Virus record (IMG/VR): IMGVR_UViG_3300031623_000041
Coordinates: 1 to 25,663 of that record
Source of the DNA: a virus
Length of the DNA: 25,663 nt
Reading direction: 5' to 3' (one strand)
The notes beneath the pieces are model-generated. The model did not search any database. It was not told where the DNA came from and saw only the letters and a program-made list of their open reading frames with translations. The position numbers were made by a program, and so were the translations under genes. Positions 5,594 to 10,646 of this stretch are shown here, in pieces (positions within the stretch are counted from its first letter, which is position 1; each line of letters begins with the position of its first letter).

Positions 5594-5755
5594 CTACGGC
5601 ACCATTGATTTTGAATCTTTATCCATTTTCTCGCGGATCGACTGAGTGACCCAAGACGATTTTGATATCTTGATTCCCTGCTTGGATTCCACGTCTTTCA
5701 AATATTCTGAAAGTAGTGTATCGATCTCAGCAGGAAGTTGTATAGTTTTTCTCAT
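5594..5755 (-). CDS. Ribbon-helix-helix DNA-binding protein
   Basis: A 53-residue gene starting at the ATG at 5755, overlapping the previous stop by 4 bp. The product MRKTIQLPAEIDTLLSEYLK has a short strand RKTIQLP, a first helix to about 24, then a second helix starting SKSSWVTQSIREKM. Strand-helix-helix with the KSSWV turn is the Arc/MetJ/CopG fold, which binds DNA as a dimer through the strand. It is likely an early transcription regulator and a candidate binder of the dyads in the control regions. Its stop lies 35 bp before the next gene. Confidence 0.7.
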   Translation of the reverse strand: MRKTIQLPAEIDTLLSEYLKDVESKQGIKISKSSWVTQSIREKMDKDSKSMVP

Positions 5756-5955
5756 ATTGTATTAGTTTTGTCAAACTTATGTGGAAAATTATATTCTCCA
5801 TGATATTCGGGAATCAACTCATCAAATGCCCCTTCAACAATTGTATTCCCATTCTCCTTATACATATCATTAATGTTTTGTTTCAACTCCTCCTCAGTTT
5901 TTCCTTTATTCCAAGAGAAATCCATTAACCATTCAATTCTTCTTTTCATTTTCAT
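5752..5955 (-). CDS. Early protein of unknown function
   Basis: 67 residues, coupled to the gene before it by ATGA (5952-5955) and to the one after it by ATGA (5752-5755). Basic start (MKMKRRIEWLMDFSWNKGKT), helical middle, then DELIPEYHGEYNFPHKFDK. No motif recognised. The tight overlap on both sides supports it as a real gene. Confidence 0.55.
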   Translation of the reverse strand: MKMKRRIEWLMDFSWNKGKTEEELKQNINDMYKENGNTIVEGAFDELIPEYHGEYNFPHKFDKTNTI

Positions 5956-6164
5956 GCAACATCTTTAAAACAAGTGGGGCAGAATATTTTTCTTACTCCG
6001 CCACGTTTAACAAATTTCCATCCGGCCTTCTTAGCCATATCCATTGCACCATCTTTACATCGGTTGTCATTGTCTACATACATATTCGGATGATTCTCAT
6101 CTTCTAGGGATGAGCAACCCTCGTGTTCACATTCAAATTCGTGGCATTTCCATAATTTGTACAT
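5952..6164 (-). CDS. Early protein, small zinc-binding
   Basis: First gene after the early promoter, 70 residues. It has CHEFECEHEGC near the N-terminus (Cys/His rich), an acidic middle, a basic AKKAGWKFVKRGGVRK and a final CPTC. The Cys pairs suggest one zinc site joining the ends of the chain. Ribosome site GAGG sits close to the ATG (3 nt). Immediate early position and small size suit a protein that changes host function, but no function can be assigned. Its stop overlaps the next start. Confidence 0.6.
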   Translation of the reverse strand: MYKLWKCHEFECEHEGCSSLEDENHPNMYVDNDNRCKDGAMDMAKKAGWKFVKRGGVRKIFCPTCFKDVA

Positions 6165-6180
6165 ATTCCTCTTTGGTTAT

Positions 6181-6204
6181 CAAGTTAAGGTTATTCTTAA
6201 CTTG
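6181..6204. promoter_or_regulatory. Perfect 9-bp inverted repeat at the early transcription start
   Basis: CAAGTTAAG (6181-6189) and CTTAACTTG (6196-6204) with a 6-base spacer. It begins at the predicted start point and covers about +1 to +24, so it is a good candidate for a repressor operator. It could also act as a 5' RNA hairpin; it is not followed by a T run, so it is not a terminator. Confidence 0.65.
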
Positions 6205-6210
6205 AATACA

Positions 6211-6238
6211 ATTATCCTCTTTTGTACATATATGTCAA
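6211..6238 (-). promoter_or_regulatory. Early promoter, sigma70 type
   Basis: On the minus strand: consensus -35 TTGACA (6238-6233), 16-bp spacer, -10 GATAAT (6216-6211; five of six match). Transcription should begin near 6204, 40 bases before the first early ATG. It is the only clear consensus promoter I found, and it faces the early gene cluster. Confidence 0.75.
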
Positions 6239-6273
6239 GCCTTTTTATTGCTTTTTCTCATTTAATTACGTTA

Positions 6274-6289
6274 ATGACTGAAATCATTA
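6274..6289. promoter_or_regulatory. Dyad motif ATGACTGAAATCATTA, candidate operator
   Basis: Arms TAATGA and TCATTA flank CTGAAA; the surrounding CGT(T)AATGA / TCATTACG extends the symmetry with one bulged base. Nearly the same sequence (ATGACTGAATCATT) is found at 952-965 in the other large intergenic region. It lies 35-50 bp upstream of the early promoter. Confidence 0.45.
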
Positions 6290-6409
6290 CGAATCTTTTT
6301 TATAATATTTAGTGGTTATTATTCTAAAATATAACATAACATTGCAAAAAGGACAATGCAACGTAAATATGAAAATATTTAATTGAGGGAAAAATACTTA
6401 GGAGAGATA

Positions 6410-6820
6410 CTAATATGTCCAGATTGCCGGCTGATTGAATGGCGCATCCATTGACGAATCGCGATTGTCCAAATGTAAAAATCTGGATTTTCTTTCATTG
6501 CGAAAGTTGAGGCCGAGTCCATTAAAGCCAATATTCTGAGCTAATTTTACGAGATTTAGAACGGAGCTGGTGTTAATGTGTCCGGTGAGGATGTCCACGG
6601 CACGTCCGAAAGTATGGATTCCGGCTTTTGTTTTGTGACTTGACACGTCAGAATTGTGCAATTGACAGCGGCGGCCACTCGAAATCCTTAAAGCGAAACC
6701 AGCTTCATCACGAAGCGCTTGCAACATCCGCATAAATTCGTCGTCCATTTCGTTTTGACCACAACCATAATGACATTGGCAATGCATTTCGTCTGTACTG
6801 AAATTTTTCGTAATTTGCAA
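6410..6820 (-). CDS. Endolysin, peptidase M15 (D-Ala-D-Ala carboxypeptidase type)
   Basis: A 136-residue zinc peptidase that would cleave peptidoglycan cross-links. I chose the TTG at 6820 because AGGAGG lies 4 bases upstream and because the resulting N-terminus, MQITKNFSTDEMHCQCHYGCG, is the standard opening of M15 phage lysins. Core motifs: SSGRRCQLHN (48-57), then GIHTFGRAVDI with ligands H69 and D76, and FLHLD with H116. The C-terminus PAIWTY is also typical. There is no signal peptide, so release depends on a holin. It lies after the late terminator, apart from the other lysis genes, so its expression probably depends on read-through. Confidence 0.88.
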   Translation of the reverse strand: MQITKNFSTDEMHCQCHYGCGQNEMDDEFMRMLQALRDEAGFALRISSGRRCQLHNSDVSSHKTKAGIHTFGRAVDILTGHINTSSVLNLVKLAQNIGFNGLGLNFRNERKSRFLHLDNRDSSMDAPFNQPAIWTY

Positions 6821-6938
6821 AATTCCTCCTACTATATAAAAACCGAATTGCCGACGCGTCAAATCCTTCACGAGATTACTCGATCAATTCGCGTCAAACG
6901 AAATTATCGCAACAACTAACATTACGATTATTATGAGC
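6821..6938 (-). other. Short non-coding leader before the endolysin
   Basis: This 118-bp stretch lies between the terminator and the endolysin start. It ends with a perfect Shine-Dalgarno AGGAGG at 6830-6825. The endolysin frame stays open upstream to a GTG at 6871, but that start lacks a ribosome site. A TTGACG and a TATATA at roughly 18-bp spacing occur, yet transcription from them would begin inside the ribosome site, so no promoter is claimed. Confidence 0.4.
6825..6830 (-). promoter_or_regulatory. Shine-Dalgarno AGGAGG deciding the endolysin start
   Basis: A perfect AGGAGG sits 4 nt before the TTG at 6820. No comparable site precedes the GTG at 6871, which argues for the shorter protein with the family-typical N-terminus. 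Confidence 0.65.
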
Positions 6939-6970
6939 AAAAAAGAAGTCCGCCAATCAAGGTCAGACTT
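6939..6970 (-). terminator. Rho-independent terminator of the late operon
   Basis: On the minus strand the arms AAGTCTG (6970-6964) and CGGACTT (reading 6952-6946) form a 7-bp stem with one G-T pair. It encloses a 12-nt loop and is followed by C and six T (to 6939). It starts inside the last codons of the 7145-6963 gene. It is the only convincing intrinsic terminator found in the window. Confidence 0.7.
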
Positions 6971-7145
6971 TTTCTTTTTGCGCAATACTTTTTTCGAGCA
7001 AAGCCACCAATTTGTCGTCGACTTTATTTGACGAAAGTGAGCTTAAATATTTCAAAATTATGAGTGCTGTCTGTTCCATAATTTTGCTATTTCCCAAATA
7101 TCCTATCGCGAGAGTTTTTACGACTCCAAAAATTATCATTGGCAT
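6963..7145 (-). CDS. Small hydrophobic-N-terminus protein, end of the late operon
   Basis: A 60-residue protein with MPMIIFGVVKTLAIGYLGNS at the N-terminus and a helical KYLSSLSSNKVDDKLVALLE at the C-terminus. From memory, similar small proteins ('..TKALGYVLGTK..' followed by 'DNKIDD..V.LVEK') occur in lysis regions of aquatic phages with no known function. Its last codons form the ascending arm of the terminator at 6939-6970, making it the last gene of the late operon. Confidence 0.5.
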   Translation of the reverse strand: MPMIIFGVVKTLAIGYLGNSKIMEQTALIILKYLSSLSSNKVDDKLVALLEKSIAQKEKV

Positions 7146-7146
7146 T

Positions 7147-7320
7147 TTAACACTCCTTGTTTTGATGCGGTTGAAAAGTTTCCACGCATTGCCATTGTGA
7201 CAAATCTGAAAACCCTTTTATCCAGTAGCCTAATTTGGGGCTATTTGTGTTCGTACAATTTGCTAATAAAATCCAGAGAGCAACTATTAACAAAACACAT
7301 TGGAATAATTTCCATTCCAT
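7147..7320 (-). CDS. Small probable lipoprotein, candidate outer-membrane spanin
   Basis: A 57-residue gene that fits exactly between its neighbours: 1 bp after the previous stop and 1 bp before the next ATG. The product starts MEWKLFQCVLLIVALWILLA followed by NC at 21-22: a short signal peptide with a lipobox-like LLANC in which the -1 Asn is atypical. The mature part would be about 36 residues with a second and third Cys (45, 57). Short lipoproteins paired with a coiled-coil inner membrane protein are outer spanins, which fuse inner and outer membranes in the last step of lysis. Not certain: the lipobox is non-canonical. Confidence 0.5.
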   Translation of the reverse strand: MEWKLFQCVLLIVALWILLANCTNTNSPKLGYWIKGFSDLSQWQCVETFQPHQNKEC

Positions 7321-7321
7321 C

Positions 7322-7600
7322 TTAATGATCTTGTCGATCTCTGCGATCTCGTCCTCCTAAAGAAACTCGCAGATCGGTCAACGTTACATTCATTGCACTA
7401 ATTCTTGCCGATAATCCATCGACTTTTTCTTCCAGGTTATGAACAGTTCCCTCGTTCAGTAATTTGACTTGCTGTTCTAAACTCATCACGCTTGAAAATA
7501 ACCAAGTGCATAAAGCAATTATTCCAGCAACAAGAAATGGAGTAACTGCACGAACTAAAGAATGCTCTGCAACGGCACTCATTTGATCTGTTATTGCCAT
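7322..7600 (-). CDS. Single-pass membrane protein with coiled coil, possible inner-membrane spanin
   Basis: A 92-residue protein: a short N-terminal part, one membrane segment at about 19-40 (AVTPFLVAGIIALCTWLFSS), then a heptad-like helix at about 41-80 (MSLEQQVKLLNEG, LEEKVDGLSARISAMNVTL) and a basic/acidic tail RDRRDRQDH. This N-in, C-out architecture with a periplasmic coiled coil matches an inner-membrane spanin. The next gene starts 1 bp later and encodes a probable lipoprotein, as expected of an outer-membrane spanin partner. A small holin is the alternative. Confidence 0.5.
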   Translation of the reverse strand: MAITDQMSAVAEHSLVRAVTPFLVAGIIALCTWLFSSVMSLEQQVKLLNEGTVHNLEEKVDGLSARISAMNVTLTDLRVSLGGRDRRDRQDH

Positions 7601-7607
7601 TTTATTT

Positions 7608-7880
7608 TTAAAAATTTGCTGATAATGTTTTGTTTCTTTTTTTTGCCATATCTTCTTTTTTCTGTTTTGTTCTTTTCTTTTCGATCAACTTTCGCATATC
7701 TTTTTCTTGCTGGTTAAAACGGTCAAAATCTTCAATCGTCAATCTTTTCTTTGCTTTTTCTTTTTCCATATCTGCCAAAATTTTCGCATTTAAAGACCGT
7801 TCAATTTGTTGGCGCTTTTCTTCTGTTCCTTCAGATTCTTTTTTGCTGAATAATTTTTTGAATGAATCCAAGAATTTCAT
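7608..7880 (-). CDS. Small highly charged helical protein in the lysis region
   Basis: A 90-residue protein rich in Lys and Glu, predicted almost wholly helical or coiled-coil: FLDSFKKLFSKKESEGTEEK at the N-terminus and EDFDRFNQQEKDMRKLIEKK in the middle. No membrane segment. It is coupled (ATGA overlap) to the holin candidate before it and 7 bp from the next gene. Function unknown; could modulate lysis or be unrelated. Confidence 0.5.
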   Translation of the reverse strand: MKFLDSFKKLFSKKESEGTEEKRQQIERSLNAKILADMEKEKAKKRLTIEDFDRFNQQEKDMRKLIEKKRTKQKKEDMAKKRNKTLSANF

Positions 7881-8146
7881 ATTTTGTCATGGTGATGATT
7901 GTTGAACCAATACTGAACAGCGTCTTTTTGCGAGATAACGAGCATTCCGACAATGGCCGAAATTAAGTCGCGAGAACTGTCAGGCGCTATGCGATAAAAT
8001 AACAAAATGAGCATCAAAACCAGCAACATAAATTGACACAACGTAATCAGAAAACGTGCGCCGAATTTGAACAACCAGCGCCGTTCAGCGTCTCCGACCG
8101 GTTCGTCTGGTACTAACGCGTCGATAATCTCGTCTTTTTTGCCCAC
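7877..8146 (-). CDS. Putative holin
   Basis: An 89-residue protein with an acidic soluble N-terminus (MGKKDEIIDALVPDEPVGDA), a strong membrane segment at about 30-53 (ARFLITLCQFMLLVLMLILL), a second weaker hydrophobic segment at about 60-75 (LISAIVGMLVI) and a charged C-terminus with three consecutive histidines. Size and two-segment topology fit a phage holin. It opens the gene group that leads to spanin-like genes and an endolysin. Its stop overlaps the next start by 4 bp. The alternative is a generic small membrane protein. Confidence 0.5.
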   Translation of the reverse strand: MGKKDEIIDALVPDEPVGDAERRWLFKFGARFLITLCQFMLLVLMLILLFYRIAPDSSRDLISAIVGMLVISQKDAVQYWFNNHHHDKI

Positions 8147-8161
8147 AAGCGATTCTGAGCG

Positions 8162-8389
8162 TTATTCTGTTACAGATAGTGCTTTAAGTTGGTCTGTAGT
8201 AGTACAGGAATCAGCATTCTTTGTAATGTCTCTGAGTCGTGCTTTCTCTGCCACTATTGCAGTTGTGTCTGACCCTGCTTCCTGTGCTTGCATGAACAGA
8301 ACATCTTGTGCTTCCAAGAGAGGTTTACGATCTGCTCTCAGACGATCTTTTGTAATGTCTTTTGCTTTAGGTATGCTTATTGTTATCAT
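8162..8389 (-). CDS. Small helical partner of the fibre-assembly-like protein
   Basis: A 75-residue protein; an in-frame upstream extension to 8431 exists, but the ATG at 8389 overlaps the previous stop as ATGA and is clearly the start. The sequence is MITISIPKAKDITKDRLRAD, then KPLLEAQDVLFMQAQEAGSD, then TTAIVAEKARLRDITKNAD. It is a two-helix, charged protein. Proteins of this pattern often follow the preceding gene type in phage fibre regions, so the pair probably acts together, perhaps as a chaperone or as part of the tail tip. Confidence 0.6.
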   Translation of the reverse strand: MITISIPKAKDITKDRLRADRKPLLEAQDVLFMQAQEAGSDTTAIVAEKARLRDITKNADSCTTTDQLKALSVTE

Positions 8390-8598
8390 GCTCCCACTCC
8401 GTCTGTAAGGTCTGATTCGGCAACTTCCCAAGCATTCCTGAATGATCGGTCAGTTGGTATATCTGAATCCTCAACAATCTTATATTTCAGTCCAGTTGGA
8501 ACATCCTTCTGAGCAAGTTCTTCCATTGTGCCTGACCAGTTTGGTGAAGGTACTATTACTGCAACTGTATTTTCTACTGTTTTGTACATAATTCTCAT
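8386..8598 (-). CDS. Small fibre-assembly-like protein
   Basis: A 70-residue protein with VAVIVPSPNWSGTMEELAQK, VPTGLKYKIVEDSDIPTD and RSFRNAWEVAESDL. The 'KYKIVEDSDIP.DR.FRNAWE' stretch is familiar from small proteins coded after phage fibre genes; a chaperone role has been suggested for such proteins but I cannot verify it. Its stop is overlapped by the next start (ATGA at 8386-8389), so the two are translationally coupled. Confidence 0.55.
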   Translation of the reverse strand: MRIMYKTVENTVAVIVPSPNWSGTMEELAQKDVPTGLKYKIVEDSDIPTDRSFRNAWEVAESDLTDGVGA

Positions 8599-8601
8599 TT
8601 T

Positions 8602-8964
8602 TTAATCTCCGAAAACAATGTGATAACAAACTTCTCTGTCATAAGCTGCAGAAGCATTGTACGCATAATTTAAAGCCCGAAAAGTCCCGACTGCCCTAGA
8701 ATACGCCTCGAATCTATTTGCAAAAGAAGTTGATGCAGCATTGTTTCCGCATCCTGAAACTACAACGTATTTATCATTCTGCATATTAGTTCGAAAATTT
8801 GTAGAATAATCACCTGTTCCATTATCAGTAACACTTGAAACATTAAACGAATCCCGAATTGCTAGAGTTCCAGTCCCATTAAAATTAACCCATGCTTTTG
8901 CAGTATCCTGTGATCTGCCAATAATTCCTGACTTTCTTGAACTTGTTCCTAATATTCCACTCAT
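8602..8964 (-). CDS. Virion protein, fibre region
   Basis: A 120-residue protein opening with SGILGTSSRKSGIIGRSQDT, followed by AKAWVNFNGTGTLAIRDSFN and SSVTDNGTGDY. From memory, this opening and the 'KAWVNFNGTGT..IRDSFNVSS.TD.GTG.Y' stretch belong to a structural protein domain common in phages of aquatic bacteria, usually at the C-terminal end of fibre genes. Here it is a free-standing small gene. It ends YHIVFGD. Its ATG follows AGGAGAATGAC, a good ribosome site. Confidence 0.55.
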   Translation of the reverse strand: MSGILGTSSRKSGIIGRSQDTAKAWVNFNGTGTLAIRDSFNVSSVTDNGTGDYSTNFRTNMQNDKYVVVSGCGNNAASTSFANRFEAYSRAVGTFRALNYAYNASAAYDREVCYHIVFGD

Positions 8965-8973
8965 GTCATTCTC

Positions 8974-9426
8974 CTATGAAAAGTCTTGATCGATGTAAGT
9001 AATGCCGATGTCGTAATCTTGCCCACCACTATCTGCTGAAGTCATTGTGAATTGAAGTTCTGCATCGGCAGACCCACCTTGCGCCGCATTAAGTATCTGA
9101 ACGGCGGCACTCATAACCGCGGTTCCGCTTGGTTCGTAACCATTGAAAGAGAATACATCATTCCAAACATATGTTTCCCCGACCTGAATATTGAACCGCG
9201 AAAATATCATTGTTGAACCTGTACCACTTGCCGAATGATTGTCATAAGTTTTCATCTGCAAATAACCAAAATCCGTAGTTGCATCCAGCGCATTGCAATA
9301 AACTATTATACTTTTGACTGTATAAACGTGATGTTGAACGCCATAAATTAAAGTCTGGATTGCATCGACATCTTCGAACCAATGTGAATGCAAAGTTTCT
9401 GTTCCTCCGCCTGTAGGGACTGCCAT
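8974..9426 (-). CDS. Putative virion protein, fibre region
   Basis: A 150-residue beta-rich protein with no recognised domain. It has HSHWFEDVDAIQTLIYGVQH, KSIIVYCNALDATTDFGY and YDIGITYIDQDFS at the end. The strand pattern and absence of signal or membrane segments fit a tail-tip appendage. It lies among the small fibre-region genes with a ribosome site (AAAGGAG) before its ATG. Function unknown. Confidence 0.5.
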   Translation of the reverse strand: MAVPTGGGTETLHSHWFEDVDAIQTLIYGVQHHVYTVKSIIVYCNALDATTDFGYLQMKTYDNHSASGTGSTMIFSRFNIQVGETYVWNDVFSFNGYEPSGTAVMSAAVQILNAAQGGSADAELQFTMTSADSGGQDYDIGITYIDQDFS

Positions 9427-9445
9427 CGTTTTACTCCTTTAAATG

Positions 9446-9640
9446 TTAATAACCAAAAACCAAAGATCGGTTTAATGCTGATTGCAAGCAAGAACCTTTA
9501 TCCTTGATTTTGCTTGATGTTGAAGTTGATATGTCACCACTAACAGTTAAATCATCGGTAACAGTTAAATCATCTGCAACGGTCAAATCCACAACCTCTG
9601 ATGAAGTAACAGTTGCGGTGCGTTTCATTAATCTTGCCAT
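9446..9640 (-). CDS. Small fibre-like protein with DLTV repeats
   Basis: A 64-residue protein. The middle is a six-residue repeat (DLTVADDLTVTDDLTVSGD) encoded by an 18-bp tandem repeat at 9541-9594, a pattern typical of triple-stranded fibre shafts. The N-terminus is basic (MARLMKRTATV) and the C-terminus is CLQSALNRSLVFGY, sharing the VFG ending with two neighbours. It looks like a miniature or reduced fibre: start, a short shaft and an end tag with no head domain. Confidence 0.5.
   Translation of the reverse strand: MARLMKRTATVTSSEVVDLTVADDLTVTDDLTVSGDISTSTSSKIKDKGSCLQSALNRSLVFGY
9541..9594. repeat. 18-bp tandem repeat (about 3 units)
   Basis: Units at 9541-9558 and 9559-9576 differ at one base; a third at 9577-9594 is diverged. 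They encode the DLTV-type six-residue repeat of the gene they lie in. Confidence 0.85.
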
Positions 9641-9654
9641 TTTTTACCTTTCTA

Positions 9655-10047
9655 TTATGCGTCGTCAATTACTTCATAACTGATAAAAATGTCGGCAGTT
9701 GCAGGATTTGCTCCAGCTTCCAAGTTATCCGTTTCCATTAAATAAATTGGTTTGTCCAGAACAATCAAAACATCATCTGCCGGACAACTAACTGTCGATG
9801 CAAGGAAATGGACACCAGCTTCATCATCTCCCGATGCTACACCAGCCGATGTAAATCCAGCTTTTGTGACTGATACCGAAACATCAGTTGCTGTCGAAGC
9901 ATCAGTATTTGCAACTGATATATAATTAATTTTTATGAGTTTATTTGCTAATACTGTCAGCATAACATTATCAACCGCTGTCGTTAATGCCGAACCTATA
10001 CTTTCACCGTATAAACTGGTTACACTTACTATGTTGGGATTTGCCAT
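9655..10047 (-). CDS. Virion structural protein, fibre-associated
   Basis: A 130-residue beta-rich protein starting MANPNIVSVTSLYGESIG, followed by KLIKINYISVANTDASTATD, and ending DNLEAGANPATADIFISYEV. From memory, proteins with this MANPNIV opening and a final SYEVI strand are common in aquatic phage structural regions. It seems to be a single jelly-roll-like domain. Gap of 24 bp to the previous gene. Function is inferred from place. Confidence 0.55.
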   Translation of the reverse strand: MANPNIVSVTSLYGESIGSALTTAVDNVMLTVLANKLIKINYISVANTDASTATDVSVSVTKAGFTSAGVASGDDEAGVHFLASTVSCPADDVLIVLDKPIYLMETDNLEAGANPATADIFISYEVIDDA

Positions 10048-10071
10048 TTTATTATTCCTTTCTAATTAAAA

Positions 10072-10644
10072 TTAACTTCCAAAAACGATGCTCATGGCAA
10101 TCGCCCTTCCAATTGTAGGTATTCCAATTCCTCCTGCACCTTCGATATTACCGTCTGTATCAATCAAAAAATCAATAGTACCTGAATCATTCAACACAAC
10201 AAATGAAGCAGGATGAATTTCAGGCGTTGCATCATTTGCATTATCAGAAAAAGCAGTATCAACGGTGAGCGAAGTATCAGAAGCAATTGCAGTAATTGTT
10301 CGAGTTTCGCCTGTGACGACGAGCTGGTCGCCGATCTTGGCTTCAGTTGTAAATACCGTGCTAACACCCGGAACTGTCGTTGAAGCCGCAGGATTAATAG
10401 TTCCTGTAATATCGGTATTGTTTGCCGCACCTTTTACAGACCTTGCGACAGAAACCCAACTTGTTCCAGTATAGTATTTCAAATGATCTGTAGTCGTGTC
10501 GTGCCAAAGTTTTCCTGCCGCAACATTTGACGGAGCAGAATCGCCTGCATTGCTGGCCTCAATTTCCAGAAACAGAAGATTGAAATCTGCACGTACGGCG
10601 GCTCCTGTGTCGTTTGCAATAATATAGTCATGTGTGTTTGCCAT
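10072..10644 (-). CDS. Tail fibre / tip decoration protein
   Basis: A 190-residue protein directly after J, 2 bp gap, with an AGGAG-type ribosome site. The N-terminal part has DTGAAVRADFNLLFLEIEAS and AAGKLWHDTTTDHLKYYTGT followed by SWVSVARSVKG, the 'phage tail-fibre tag' pattern (frame 'LWYDTTTNRLKRRNAAN'). The C-terminal part is Thr/Ser/Asp-rich beta structure and ends GRAIAMSIVFGS. The hydrophobic C-terminus with VFG recurs in two neighbouring proteins. Probably part of the fibre or side structures of the tail tip. Confidence 0.6.
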   Translation of the reverse strand: MANTHDYIIANDTGAAVRADFNLLFLEIEASNAGDSAPSNVAAGKLWHDTTTDHLKYYTGTSWVSVARSVKGAANNTDITGTINPAASTTVPGVSTVFTTEAKIGDQLVVTGETRTITAIASDTSLTVDTAFSDNANDATPEIHPASFVVLNDSGTIDFLIDTDGNIEGAGGIGIPTIGRAIAMSIVFGS

Positions 10645-10646
10645 TC

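Larger units (their letters stand above)
6165..6409 (-). promoter_or_regulatory. Early control region (245 bp, non-coding)
   Basis: AT-rich, the longest non-coding stretch in the genome. It contains the early promoter (6211-6238), a perfect inverted repeat at the predicted start site (6181-6204) and the dyad ATGACTGAAATCATTA (6274-6289). A short inverted repeat, CATTG/CAATG, lies near 6340-6359. No coding potential is seen on either strand. Confidence 0.7.

Noticed and set aside
6410-6871. A longer endolysin starting at GTG 6871 with a Tat-like TRRQFGF N-terminus
   Set aside because: No ribosome site precedes the GTG, while AGGAGG lies before the TTG at 6820 and gives the family-typical N-terminus MQITKNF. 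The twin-arginine stretch is probably untranslated leader sequence.
6825-6871. Promoter TTGACG-18-TATATA before the endolysin
   Set aside because: Its -10 element ends only about 12 bases before the start codon, so transcription would start within the ribosome site; it cannot make a useful mRNA.
9541-9594. Diversity-generating retroelement variable region
   Set aside because: No reverse transcriptase gene or template repeat exists in the window; the repeat simply encodes a fibre-shaft motif.
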